A stretch of DNA of 64,000 nucleotides from Thermoguttaceae bacterium (GCA_028695965.1 JAQVHZ010000006.1:19020-83019), one strand, 5' to 3'; counted from the stretch's first letter, positions 54,045-63,674 are shown. A program made the numbers and translations. The notes: generated from the sequence alone by a model not told the origin.

Positions 54045-57000
54045 TTATGCGACGTCGTCGCGCATCAAATGCGGCCGTTCCGCAGCGGACGGCTTTGGTT
54101 TGATAAGAATTTCGCCGTCTTCTCCGACGTCGTCAAAATGGACCGACAGAATTTTCGAGACGCCGGAATCTTCCATAGTAACGCCGTAAATCGCCTTGGC
54201 CGCAGACATCGTCTTCTTCGAATGCGTTACGAGCACGAACTGAGTCGTCGGCACGAAGTCCATGAGCGTGTTGGTGAACCGGCTGACGTTCGCTTCGTCG
54301 AGCGCGGCGTCCACTTCGTCTAAAATGCAAACGGGGCTCGTCCTGTGCTGGAAAATAGCGAGCAGGAGCGCGACGCACGTCAGCGATTTTTCGCCCCCGC
54401 TCATGAGGGACAAGCTTTTCAGCTCTTTACCGGGCGGACGCGCAATGACGTCGACCCCGCTCTCAAGGGGATTCGACGGATCTTCCAACGTCAAGTCGGC
54501 GCGGCCTCCGCCGAACAGCTTTTGGAAGATCGTGCAGAAATACCCGCGAACCGCGTCGAACGTCTCGTCGAACATTTTGCGGCAGTCGGCGTTGACGCGT
54601 TCGACGATCTTCTGAATCGACTTGCGCGCCGCGACGAGGTCGTTGTACTGATTGAATAACGTCGTGTACCGCGTCTTGAGCGTTTCGAGCGTCTCGAGCG
54701 CTTCCAAGTTGACGGATCCAAAATCGTTCAGCTTGACGCGCAGTTCTTCGATCTCTTTTTTTCTTCGCTTTGCGCCCGCGGGGTCGTTTGGAACGATAAG
54801 CTCGCGCGAACTGTCGACCGTTTCTCGGCTGCAGCCGTCTTCCGCGCCGCGTTTCGCGTCGGCAATAGCGCGCAGCGCCTTAATATCGTCGGCGGACGTC
54901 GGCGCTTCCGGCGCGTCGACGCCCTCGATCTTAAATTCGACTTCGGAAAGATCGAGGTTATAATCTTCTTTCATCCGCTCTTCGAGGGTCTTGATCTCTT
55001 GCGCAATTCGTTCCAGGGAAAGCTCTTTTGTTCTGTTCTGTTCGCGCCGTTTCTCGAGCGCGTCCCGATAGGAACGCAGGTCGAACGCCGATTTCGAGCG
55101 GAGTCGTTCGACGCTTGCGCGTTGACGGGACGCCTTCTTTTGACGCGCCGAAAGAAACTCTTTTTTCGAATAGAGGCTCGCGAGCTCCGATTCGCCGTTC
55201 AGCACGGAAAGTTCCGACTGTGCGACCCGTTCTCTGAGCGCTTGCGCGCGCGTTTCATGCTCGACCGCGCGCCGACTCTGCTCCCTTTGCGACTCCTCGA
55301 GCCGCTTGAGCCGATCCGCCAAAAAGACGACCCGTTCTTCCGCTTTTGCCAGGTCGATTTTCAAAGTCGTGGAACGCCGCGCTTTTTCCTGACGTTCGTT
55401 CGTCGCCGCTTCAATTTGCGCTTGGAGACCCCGCTCCCGTTCTTTCAGCGCCGAGCAGGTCTGGTCGAATCGGTCTTTCGCCTCTTGCTTCGACTTGAGT
55501 TCTCCGGTCGCCTTGGCGAGGTCTTGCGCGAGATCCTGCATCTCTTTGGCAAGGTGGACGAGCCGCTCGCCGAGCTGCGCTTCGCGTTCGAGCGCGGTCG
55601 TCTGGCGCAGTCTCAGCGATTCGAGCGCCTGTTTCGTGTCGCGCTGAACGCCCGCCTCTTTTTCGAAATCGGCGTCCGCTATCGTCAATTCGCTCCTGAA
55701 CTGCGCGACTTCTTCGCGGATCCGTTCGAAATCTTCGTCGAGTTTGGCGTTTTCTGTCGACAGGGTCGCCAGCTCGCTGCGCCTCGAGATGAGCCCTGCG
55801 CCTCCTTGCGACGCTCCGACGACAAGCGTGCCGTCCGCCGTAAGGAGCGAGCCGTCCGCAGAGAGGAAGTTTGTCGGTTCGCTCGCGTCTCGATAGAGCC
55901 GCTTAGCGACCGCGATCGATTCGACGATCCATGTGCGGTACAAGAGGCGCTGAACGAGCGCGGCGAAATGCGGCTCCGTTTCGACGAATTGGTCGGCGCG
56001 TCCGAGCACGCCCGGGCTGTTCTCGAGCCGAGAATCGAACGGGATCGTCGCGCCGGGGTTCGGATCGAGCCAGATGAACCCGACGCGGCCCGCGAATTGC
56101 GCGCCGTTGTGTTCGATGTGCCGGAAGAGCTCCGGTTCCGGCGGGACGACGATATACTGCGCCGTTTGACCGAGCGCAAGTTCGATGAGCGGCGCCGCCT
56201 CGACGTTGACGCGAATGAGGTCGGCGACGAGCCCGTAAGCGTTCCGGAAGGGCGACGTCGGGTCGCGCATTGCGCGCAGCGTCTCCTTGACGCCGGGGCT
56301 CAGCCCTTCGTATTTGCGCAGCAGGTCGTTGAGAATCGTCGAGCGTTCGTCGTACGCGGCGCGTTTCCGTTCGAGGTCGGAGAATTCGACTTGTCGGGCT
56401 CCAAGCTCGCGCCGCAGGTCCTCGCGGCGCCGTTTGAGGTCGTTGAGCCGGGCAAAGGACGCGTCCCGTTTCGATTCGAGCTTGGTCTCTTCAGCCTTGA
56501 GCGCTTGAACTTCTTGGGCAAGTTCCGCTTGTTGCCGTTCGACGTCCTCGTGCTGACGCTTTTTCTGGACGCCCGACTGTTCGAGCGAGCGGCGGCGCGA
56601 TTCGAGCCCGGCAAGTTCGCCGAGGAACCGGCTGATCTCGCCGTTTTTCTCCTGCAGTTCCCTGCGCGCGTTTTCCGCGCGCTGCGTGAGTTCCGCCGAC
56701 GCCTGCCCGAGCGCTTCGAGGTCCGCGTTCTCTTGTGCGAACGACCGCTGGATCGTCTCGATATTTTCGCGCGCTTGCGCTAGTTCGAGGCTCGTCTGAC
56801 GGGTCGTCGCGTCGCTGCTGGCGCCTTTAGAGGTCAGTTCGTACGCTTGAATCGCGCTTCGAGACGCTTCCGCTTGCCATTCTTGGATCTGCGCGACTTG
56901 GAACTCGACAGCTGAATCCTCGGCGGCGATTTTTTCGCGCGTCGCGGAGAGTTCCGACTCCACGCGGCGCAGCTCTTCGTCCGCCGCGGCGAGGGTCGCG

Positions 57001-57815
57001 GCAAGGGTCGCCTGTTCCGCCTCGGCGGTCTCGATTTTGACGGAAATTTCCGCTTCAAATTCAGAGAAATCGTTTGTCTCCGCGATGAGTTGTTCGCGTT
57101 CCGCCGACTTGAGCCGCCATTCGTACAAGCTGACTTCGGTGCGCAGCTTCTGCAGCCGCGCGGCGTAGGCGCGGTAGTTTTCCGCCTTGCCCGCCTGCGC
57201 TTTCGTCTTCCGCAATTGACTTTCGATCTCGCCGACGATATCCGAAAGGCGCAGCAAGTTCTGTTCGACCCGTTCGAGTCGGCGCGCTACCTCTTGTTTC
57301 TTTGCGTTGAATCTCGAGACGCCCGCCGCCTCCTCGAGCACGGCGCGCCGCTGTGCGCTCGAACTTTGCAAAAGCGCTTCGACGCGCCCTTGTTCGATGA
57401 CGGCGTAGCCCTGGGACCCGAGCCCCGCGCCGCTGATAAGCTCGCGGAAATCCTTGAGCCGGCTCGCCTGACCGTTGATGAGATATTCCGACTCGCCGCT
57501 GCGATAGACCCGGCGCGTAAGATGGATTTCGTCGACGTCGAGAGGCAGAAGACGCCGGGTGTTGTCGAACGTGAGCGTTACCTCCGCAGACCCGAGCGGC
57601 GAACGGGACGCCGACCCGTTGAAGATGACGTCCGTCATATCGTCCCCGCGAAGACGCTTCGCGCTCTGCTCGCCCAATGCCCATTTGATCGCGTCGACAA
57701 CGTTCGACTTGCCCGAACCGTTAGGCCCGACAAGCGCGCAAACGCCATCGTCGAGCTCTAAACGAGTTTGATCGGCAAAACTTTTGAAGCCGCATAATTC
57801 GATCGATTTTAACAT
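54045..57815 (-). CDS. smc: Chromosome segregation protein SMC
   Basis: 1,256 residues. SMC dimers form the condensin ring that organises and segregates the chromosome with ScpA and ScpB, which are not in this window. The N-terminal head has Walker A GPNGSGKSNVVDAIKWALG and the EQSAKRLRG segment. Two long coiled coils (~165-500 and ~665-1010) flank a hinge (~515-660, GLVADLIRVNVEAAPLIELALG). The C-terminal head has the ABC signature LMSGGEKSLTCVALLLAIF and Walker B ILDEVDAALDEANV. An acidic loop (~1000-1040) precedes it. Length is slightly above the usual ~1,190. The start follows the divergent region before the GHKL gene. Confidence 0.96.
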   Translation of the reverse strand: MLKSIELCGFKSFADQTRLELDDGVCALVGPNGSGKSNVVDAIKWALGEQSAKRLRGDDMTDVIFNGSASRSPLGSAEVTLTFDNTRRLLPLDVDEIHLTRRVYRSGESEYLINGQASRLKDFRELISGAGLGSQGYAVIEQGRVEALLQSSSAQRRAVLEEAAGVSRFNAKKQEVARRLERVEQNLLRLSDIVGEIESQLRKTKAQAGKAENYRAYAARLQKLRTEVSLYEWRLKSAEREQLIAETNDFSEFEAEISVKIETAEAEQATLAATLAAADEELRRVESELSATREKIAAEDSAVEFQVAQIQEWQAEASRSAIQAYELTSKGASSDATTRQTSLELAQARENIETIQRSFAQENADLEALGQASAELTQRAENARRELQEKNGEISRFLGELAGLESRRRSLEQSGVQKKRQHEDVERQQAELAQEVQALKAEETKLESKRDASFARLNDLKRRREDLRRELGARQVEFSDLERKRAAYDERSTILNDLLRKYEGLSPGVKETLRAMRDPTSPFRNAYGLVADLIRVNVEAAPLIELALGQTAQYIVVPPEPELFRHIEHNGAQFAGRVGFIWLDPNPGATIPFDSRLENSPGVLGRADQFVETEPHFAALVQRLLYRTWIVESIAVAKRLYRDASEPTNFLSADGSLLTADGTLVVGASQGGAGLISRRSELATLSTENAKLDEDFERIREEVAQFRSELTIADADFEKEAGVQRDTKQALESLRLRQTTALEREAQLGERLVHLAKEMQDLAQDLAKATGELKSKQEAKDRFDQTCSALKERERGLQAQIEAATNERQEKARRSTTLKIDLAKAEERVVFLADRLKRLEESQREQSRRAVEHETRAQALRERVAQSELSVLNGESELASLYSKKEFLSARQKKASRQRASVERLRSKSAFDLRSYRDALEKRREQNRTKELSLERIAQEIKTLEERMKEDYNLDLSEVEFKIEGVDAPEAPTSADDIKALRAIADAKRGAEDGCSRETVDSSRELIVPNDPAGAKRRKKEIEELRVKLNDFGSVNLEALETLETLKTRYTTLFNQYNDLVAARKSIQKIVERVNADCRKMFDETFDAVRGYFCTIFQKLFGGGRADLTLEDPSNPLESGVDVIARPPGKELKSLSLMSGGEKSLTCVALLLAIFQHRTSPVCILDEVDAALDEANVSRFTNTLMDFVPTTQFVLVTHSKKTMSAAKAIYGVTMEDSGVSKILSVHFDDVGEDGEILIKPKPSAAERPHLMRDDVA

Positions 57816-58068
57816 GGAACGTCAACGCCGCCCCCGGCGCTTCTGGGACTGTGATTCTGCAACGGCGCGGAACGACTCCAGGCCGGTTATGGAAAATAAC
57901 AAAAAAGACGAAAATATACAAGAGAGATTATTGTTTTGGCGATGGTGAAACCCCATGGCGCGATTACTCTTTTAGACGCGGCGCCCGACCCCGAGTAAGT
58001 CTATCAGAACATTTCCTGATTTTCGTGAAAAGAAAATGGCGAATTATGGCGCCGCGCCGCGATTTTTA

Positions 58069-58097
58069 TTGACTTCTTTTGATTTTATCCATAAAAT
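58069..58097 (+). promoter_or_regulatory. Predicted promoter of the GHKL-nuclease gene
   Basis: TTGACT (58069-58074), 17-bp spacer, TAAAAT (58092-58097), 48 bases before ATG 58146. The 330 bases between smc and this gene hold no other feature. Confidence 0.7.
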
Positions 58098-58145
58098 ATT
58101 GAGGAACAGTTGACACATCATCCACACAAGGCAAAAGGCTGTCAA

Positions 58146-60365
58146 ATGAGTAACGACAAAGAAAAGACAGAACAAGCTGTCGACGAAATAACCGGATATG
58201 TTGCTTGCACTGGAATCGATATCGGAGGGACTTTTAACAAAATTAAGAAAGGAAAAGATCAGCTCAGTCCTGTTTTCGAGGCTGTTGCTAATGCCCTTGA
58301 TTCTATTGAGGGTAAATATCCTTCCGATGGTAAAGAGTCTTTTGAAAACAAAGACGACTACATTACGATTACTTTTCATTATGCTCCTGTTCTTTTTAAC
58401 GGAGGCACTTGTGAGTTCAAAAATATTACAATTGAAGACACAGGAGCAGGAATCACTGTTGCAGATTACAGACGATTAACAAGGCTGAATGATTGTTCAA
58501 AAGGTCGTTTCAGCAAGGGCTCCGGACGACTACAATTTATTAAATTCTTTAAAGAGACAATTTTTACAAGCGTTTTTAAAGACGATAGGTTTAAGTCAGG
58601 GAAAGCATCCCGCGAGTGTAGTTTGTCTGAATATTTATCAGAGAACGCGTTCGTTAAGAACATGGCGCCGAAAGAAGCGGAACCAGATGCAAATGTGGGA
58701 ACAGTTGTTACATTTTTAGGACCACGAAATAACAGTGGCAATTATTATAATAATGTCTCAATTAGTGAACTAAAAGAGAGATTTATTTCCCACTTTTTTA
58801 TTCGACTTTCACAAATCGATTTTTTCCCGACGATCAACATCGTTTTTAAAAGCGGGGAAAGGGTGACAGATGAAACGCAAATTACGCACAACGACATTCC
58901 GGAACCAAAAGTACGGGAAGAGTTTTCTCTTTCGTACAAGCGAGCCAGTCTAACGAAAGAAGAAAAAGTTCAGTGGAAAGAGTCAAAAAAAGAAGAGGAA
59001 AAGTTTGAGGTGTTTGTTTTTCTTCTTCCGGAAAATACTCTTGATAAAAATCAAGAGTGTTTTGTTAGTCGTGGCGAACAGGTCAATGACGCCGGATTAA
59101 AACTAGCAAAGAGCAGCGAAAAAATAAATGGTTTGAATCATTACTTCGTCGCAATTACAGGACGGTACATTGATAACCATGTTTCGGATGCAAGAGGGGA
59201 GTTAGATATTCCCACCAAAGCTAGTGTAAAAGACACTCTTTTAAAAAAGAGGGAGTCACTTTTGGAATATGAAGATAATGACGAATACATTGTAATAGAT
59301 CGAATCCAAGAGAGAGCGCGTGAAATCTGTGTGGAAAGGCTACCTGAACTTGAAACGGGAAGAAAAGAGTTGCGCGCGTCTGTCGAGACGATATGCGCCC
59401 GTTACGGCATATCGAAGAAATACGGCGAAGAAGCGCTTAAACGGCTGACGACGCAAGATGAGAAGAAGAAGATCTTTAAGACGCTTTATCAGACGCAAGC
59501 TGTGGAGATGGCGAAGAAGGAGGCAGCGCTCGACTTTACCTTTGATGAAATCCTGACCCTCGACTCAAAAAACGCCGAGTATGAAGAATGCTTTCGTGAA
59601 AAAACAGACGAATTTTTCCGAACGATTCCGGAACAGAACAAAGAGACATTAGCCCATTACTTTGCTCGGCGAAGGCTTGTCGTCGAAGTTTTTGAACGCA
59701 TTTTAAAAAGAGAAATGGACGTTCAGAAGGACGCGAAACGAAGCGAGGACGAGAGGTTAATTCACAACACTCTTTTTAGACAACGAACAGCAAATCCACG
59801 TCAGTCTGATTTATGGGTGTTAGACGAGGAATTTGTATATTATTCTGGAACGTCGGACACGCCGTTGAAGGACGTTGAGTTTAATGGAAAAAAACTTTTG
59901 CGCGATCTATCCGACTGTTCGGAAGAAGATCGCGAGTATCTCGCGTCAGGCGGCGAAAACAGGACGCGCAAAAGACCCGATATATTGCTTTATCCCGAAG
60001 AGGGGAAATGCATAATCATTGAGCTCAAGAGCCCTGAAGTCAATATTTCAGACTGCCTTGGACAGGTGAATAAATACGCCGGTCTTATTTACGCATACTG
60101 TGCCGACGAACTCCCAATTAATCGGTTCTATACGTATGTAATTGGCGAGAACTTGAACTTCAGAGACGTTCGTCTTACTGATTCCTTATATAAACCAGCA
60201 AGGAATTTTGGATACCTTTATGGAATGAGAGCGGTTGTTGCCGATGGAAAGCCGGACGCCGATCAATATATGGAAGCACACTCTTATTCGACTATTCTCG
60301 AACGAGCGAAACTGCGGAATAAAATCTTTTTCGACTTTTTAGCAATGACAGAAGAGGATATTTAG
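58146..60365 (+). CDS. GHKL (Hsp90/MORC-type) ATPase fused to a PD-(D/E)XK-like nuclease; candidate defence effector
   Basis: 739 residues, predicted cytoplasmic. The N-terminal GHKL fold has an N-box (EAVANALDSI; Glu45, Asn49), the ADP-contacting motif EDTGAGI (Asp98, Gly100, Gly102), and the glycine lid SKGSGRLQF (123-131), all intact. A middle region (~200-560) has no recognised family; its 400-500 part is helical and charged. The C-terminus carries RPDILLYPEE (Asp612), CIIIELKSP (Glu626, Lys628) and a downstream CLGQVNKY (Gln640), the D...ExK...Q pattern of restriction-type nucleases. I infer ATP-driven conformational gating of a nuclease. ATG 58146 is chosen over TTG 58110. The DNA is clearly more AT-rich than the neighbours for most of its length, which suggests horizontal acquisition. 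It converges on an AAA ATPase gene 48 bases away. Confidence 0.75.
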   Translation: MSNDKEKTEQAVDEITGYVACTGIDIGGTFNKIKKGKDQLSPVFEAVANALDSIEGKYPSDGKESFENKDDYITITFHYAPVLFNGGTCEFKNITIEDTGAGITVADYRRLTRLNDCSKGRFSKGSGRLQFIKFFKETIFTSVFKDDRFKSGKASRECSLSEYLSENAFVKNMAPKEAEPDANVGTVVTFLGPRNNSGNYYNNVSISELKERFISHFFIRLSQIDFFPTINIVFKSGERVTDETQITHNDIPEPKVREEFSLSYKRASLTKEEKVQWKESKKEEEKFEVFVFLLPENTLDKNQECFVSRGEQVNDAGLKLAKSSEKINGLNHYFVAITGRYIDNHVSDARGELDIPTKASVKDTLLKKRESLLEYEDNDEYIVIDRIQERAREICVERLPELETGRKELRASVETICARYGISKKYGEEALKRLTTQDEKKKIFKTLYQTQAVEMAKKEAALDFTFDEILTLDSKNAEYEECFREKTDEFFRTIPEQNKETLAHYFARRRLVVEVFERILKREMDVQKDAKRSEDERLIHNTLFRQRTANPRQSDLWVLDEEFVYYSGTSDTPLKDVEFNGKKLLRDLSDCSEEDREYLASGGENRTRKRPDILLYPEEGKCIIIELKSPEVNISDCLGQVNKYAGLIYAYCADELPINRFYTYVIGENLNFRDVRLTDSLYKPARNFGYLYGMRAVVADGKPDADQYMEAHSYSTILERAKLRNKIFFDFLAMTEEDI

Positions 60366-60413
60366 CGTTTAGCTTATCCACGCCGACGGCGCAGCAGATG
60401 ATTTGGGGCGTTC

Positions 60414-61703
60414 TCATCGACGAGTAAGACTGGGAACGCCGCCGAAACGGCCGTAGAGATAAGCGCTTACTAGCGATTTATCGTGCCGAATTTTAAAATC
60501 GCCGATACTGCAAAGTGAAGAGCTGGCGCCGTTTTTCTCGACAAGCCACAACTCGTCGCGCCTGAGCAACGTCTGATCCATGAGCAGCGCGTCGTGAGTC
60601 GTAAAGAACAACTGAGAACGCGTCTCTGCAGAACATAAATCAAGATAGTCTTCAATCAGCTTTCTCGTCAAAAGATGATGCAGACTTCGATCGAGTTCGT
60701 CAATAAAAACGACGCGTTGTTGTCGAGGATCTTTCAGGAAAGCAAAAGTCGGCAACAAGTCGAGCAAGCGACGCGTTCCGTTAGACTCGTCGGGAAGCTC
60801 AAAATACATTTTCTTTTCCGGAGCGCCTTCTAGCGAGTGAACAGCGACCATTTTATGAACGGTCAGCTTGCCTTCTTTCTTGCCGATAAGATACGGACCG
60901 ATTCGGAGCGTCGCCGTTTCCGGCAGATTATCGCTTTCTTTCTGTATAATGACGTTTACTTGAAACGGGAGTTGATTCAGCGGAACTTCTATTGTGTCAA
61001 TTTTCTCAATTCCGACGTCAAAGGCGTCAAGGGCCTCCTGGTTTTGCGGTTGAAATGGGCGTCGGTCGTTCGCATACATTTCGAACGTATTGCAAGACGC
61101 TTTTGGAGAGATGAGAAGAAGATTCTTTTGAAACCAATTGTAAACGGGCAGAAATTCCTTACACTTTTGATGAACGCTGTTCGTTAAAAAGAGAAGATTT
61201 TTCTGCGTGCCAGTCCCTGCGTAACGAAGCGATTCGTTTTTCTTGTACTTCCCTTCAAGCGTAATTTTTCGACCGCTTCGTTTAAACATTGGACGCTCAA
61301 CCGTCTGAAGTATTTCGGTCAAAGATTCTGTCAATACCTCGGAACGCGTAACTTCAAACGAATAGCGATACGCTTTGTTTTCCGCGAATATTTCAAATTC
61401 AAAACTCGTTGGTTTTTTTGACGATTCAAGATCCAGCTCGAACGGCTTGACGCCGATGCTCTGAGAAGGTTTGACCCCGTCGACAATGTATTTTTGGGCA
61501 AAAGCGATCGCTTCAAAAAAGTTAGATTTTCCGGACGCGTTCCCGCCGTAAATAGCGGAAATTGGAAGAAGTCGCACTTTTGGACGACTAATCACCGCGA
61601 TTCTGTCTTTGTGACGTTGTTCTTTGCTGGCTACAGCAGAAAATTCAAGCGAGTGAAAGGATTTCCAGTTCTTCGCGCGAAAACTAATCAGCATTTTTCC
61701 CAT
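60414..61703 (-). CDS. AAA/ABC-type ATPase of the OLD/AbiL-like group
   Basis: 429 residues. MLISFRAKNWKSFHSLEFS is the typical start of these SMC-like ATPases. Walker A is IYGGNASGKSNFFEAI, the signature region is LPDESNGTRRLLDLLPTF, Walker B is RVVFIDELDRSLHHLLTRKLIEDYL, and the D/H-loop region is SQLFFTTHDALLMD. Members occur in abortive-infection pairs with an RloB-like nuclease partner (AbiLi/AbiLii) or alone. No RloB-like gene is next to it; the nearest nuclease is the convergent GHKL gene. ATG 61703 has AGGAAAGG upstream; ATG 61694 (MLISF) is an alternative. It has its own strong promoter. Defence role is inferred from family and context. Confidence 0.82.
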   Translation of the reverse strand: MGKMLISFRAKNWKSFHSLEFSAVASKEQRHKDRIAVISRPKVRLLPISAIYGGNASGKSNFFEAIAFAQKYIVDGVKPSQSIGVKPFELDLESSKKPTSFEFEIFAENKAYRYSFEVTRSEVLTESLTEILQTVERPMFKRSGRKITLEGKYKKNESLRYAGTGTQKNLLFLTNSVHQKCKEFLPVYNWFQKNLLLISPKASCNTFEMYANDRRPFQPQNQEALDAFDVGIEKIDTIEVPLNQLPFQVNVIIQKESDNLPETATLRIGPYLIGKKEGKLTVHKMVAVHSLEGAPEKKMYFELPDESNGTRRLLDLLPTFAFLKDPRQQRVVFIDELDRSLHHLLTRKLIEDYLDLCSAETRSQLFFTTHDALLMDQTLLRRDELWLVEKNGASSSLCSIGDFKIRHDKSLVSAYLYGRFGGVPSLTRR

Positions 61704-61779
61704 CCTTTCCTATCAAAGGAGTTCCAGGTCTAAGGGATTGACGCAATCGAGGTGAAAATAACGCTTACTTTATTTGTAT

Positions 61780-61808
61780 ATTATAAATGAAGAACAAAAG
61801 TTATTCAA
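61780..61808 (-). promoter_or_regulatory. Predicted promoter of the AAA ATPase gene
   Basis: Minus strand TTGAAT, 17-bp spacer, TATAAT, about 77 bases before the ATG. Confidence 0.75.
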
Positions 61809-62024
61809 GAGAAATATTGGGCGTTTCGTGAAAATTTCACGTTTTGAGCAATATTTTTAAAGAAGCGGCTGCTGCCGATTGATTTAGCGCCGTGTTTAAA
61901 CGTCAAAACGCTCGGTTGACTTGTCCTTTGAAACATTCGGCGAGTCTCTTACACGTTCCGGCGCGGCGCGCTTTGCATTCCGGCTAAAAAACGTCTTTAG
62001 TGCGAAGATTTTACTCTTTTTCTG

Positions 62025-62052
62025 TTGAAAATCGCTTTTAGGTGATTAAAAT
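62025..62052 (+). promoter_or_regulatory. Predicted promoter of the R-M associated methyltransferase-like gene
   Basis: TTGAAA (62025-62030), 16-bp spacer, TAAAAT (62047-62052), 28 bases before ATG 62081. The 377 bases between this gene and the AAA gene hold only the two divergent promoters. Confidence 0.7.
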
Positions 62053-62080
62053 ATAGGAATAGAAGGGAAAAATCCGTCCA

Positions 62081-63625
62081 ATGAGTTCCAAACAAGTCCA
62101 ATCAAGAGAGCGCGTCGCCGACTATGGCGAGGTCTTTACCGCAAAACGCGAAGTCGAGGCAATGCTTGATTTGGTAAAAGGAGAATCGGTTCGATTAGAG
62201 GCGACGTTTCTCGAGCCGTCGTGCGGAACTGGCAATTTTATGGTCGCCATTTTGAAGCGCAAACTAAACGCTCTTTTTGAAGAATATTCAGGACGGTCCG
62301 ACGAGATCGAAAAACGTTCTCTTATAGCGCTCGCCAAGAATTACGGGATAGAAATTCAAGCGGACAACGTCGCAGTATGCCGCCGTCGCCTTTTTGAGTG
62401 TTGGCGCGACGAATTGAAGTCGGCGATCAGACGCGAGCCTGGAGAAGAGACGGCAGCAAGCGCAAGGGACATTATTGAGAAAAACGTCGTTTTAGGGAAT
62501 TTTTTAACGCAAAAAAAAGTAGACGAGAACCAAAACGACCTCGACGAGCCTATAATCATCTATGACTGGATCGTTCGAGAGGACGGTTCCATGGTCAAGA
62601 AACAAGAAATATTGGAGATTCCGGAAGATATGGCTAAGAAACGAGCGTCCGGCAAAGTGAAAACGACTGACGGGCAAGAAGCGCCTTTGTTTGAAGAACT
62701 GCCCGCGCCGGAACCGGTCGATGAACTTGCGGAGTCCGCGCCTGTCGAACCAGAAGAAGAACTCTCTGTGCCGGAGCCTACTGAAGGACCTGCGCCAGAG
62801 GCGCTTAAGGAATCAGTTGAACGTCCTAAACTAGAGCCTGTAGAAGAATCTGCGTCGGAATCGGTTGAGGAACGAGCAGGACAAGCTAAGCCGGAACTAG
62901 CCGAAGAACCTGCGCTGGAACCAGTTGAGGAACCTGCTGATCAACCTGAACCGGAGCCGCCCGCCAAACCGAAGAGAAAGCGCGTTTCGCGCAAAAAGGC
63001 CACGCCCGCGCCTGAACCGGCGGAGCCTGTTGAAGAACCAGCGGAGCATACGCCGAAGACTGGCGACGAACCTGCCGCGCCTGTTGCGTCGAGCGAACCT
63101 GTGTTGGAGCCGGACGCTCTGAGCGCCGAGCCCGACCTTGAAACGCGGGTTTTCGCGGTAGGCTTTTTAGCTGCCGACCAATATGGTTCCGCGGAGCTTA
63201 ACGAAATCAATAGCGATTTAATCATCCAGGCGATGAGTTTGCCCGACAATCCCGTTGTGCAACTTGCGAGCCGGTTGAATATGCGCGTCAACGAACTCCT
63301 CGATTCCCCGGAATACGCGACCGCTAAGTTAAAGAGCGGCAATAAGATTACCTTAAGCGCCGACCTTGTTGGTCATACGCGCCTATTGTCCGAACAGACG
63401 CGGAAAGCGTGGAATTTCTACAAATGCGCCGACAAGGAAGATTTTGAAGTTACGGCGCGAAAAGCGTCCTTTTTGTGCTGTAAGTGCATTGCCGAAATTG
63501 AAGCGCTCACGTTGCTCGAGAAAGAGAAACAGAATGAGTTGTTGGACGTATGCCGAAAAATTGACAATGCGCTCAATCAGGCGATAATCGTCGCGCGTCA
63601 GTTAAAGTCGCGTCGTCGCGACTGA
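62081..63625 (+). CDS. Restriction-modification associated methyltransferase-like protein with Pro/Glu-rich linker
   Basis: 514 residues. The N-terminus SSKQVQSRERVADYGEVFTAKREVEAMLDLV and the SAM-binding motif I FLEPSCGTGNF (43-53) match proteins I recall annotated as restriction endonuclease subunit M next to a gene starting like the one at 63675. YGIEIQADNVAVCRRRL and VVLGNFLT also fit. I find no NPPY catalytic motif, so methylation by this protein alone is doubtful. Residues ~204-350 are a disordered EEPA/EPVEEP-type repeat with a basic KPKRKRVSRKK patch. Residues ~355-514 form an unrecognised mostly helical domain with several Cys. The pair is likely a two-gene system in which SAM binding is shared or regulatory. 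Confidence 0.7.
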   Translation: MSSKQVQSRERVADYGEVFTAKREVEAMLDLVKGESVRLEATFLEPSCGTGNFMVAILKRKLNALFEEYSGRSDEIEKRSLIALAKNYGIEIQADNVAVCRRRLFECWRDELKSAIRREPGEETAASARDIIEKNVVLGNFLTQKKVDENQNDLDEPIIIYDWIVREDGSMVKKQEILEIPEDMAKKRASGKVKTTDGQEAPLFEELPAPEPVDELAESAPVEPEEELSVPEPTEGPAPEALKESVERPKLEPVEESASESVEERAGQAKPELAEEPALEPVEEPADQPEPEPPAKPKRKRVSRKKATPAPEPAEPVEEPAEHTPKTGDEPAAPVASSEPVLEPDALSAEPDLETRVFAVGFLAADQYGSAELNEINSDLIIQAMSLPDNPVVQLASRLNMRVNELLDSPEYATAKLKSGNKITLSADLVGHTRLLSEQTRKAWNFYKCADKEDFEVTARKASFLCCKCIAEIEALTLLEKEKQNELLDVCRKIDNALNQAIIVARQLKSRRRD

Positions 63626-63674
63626 ATTACCGGACGAAATACGATAAAGTCGTCAATGAAACGAAGGGCTGAAA

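Noticed and set aside
54999..56783. Plus-strand open frame of 594 codons
   Set aside because: Antisense to the coiled-coil region of smc.
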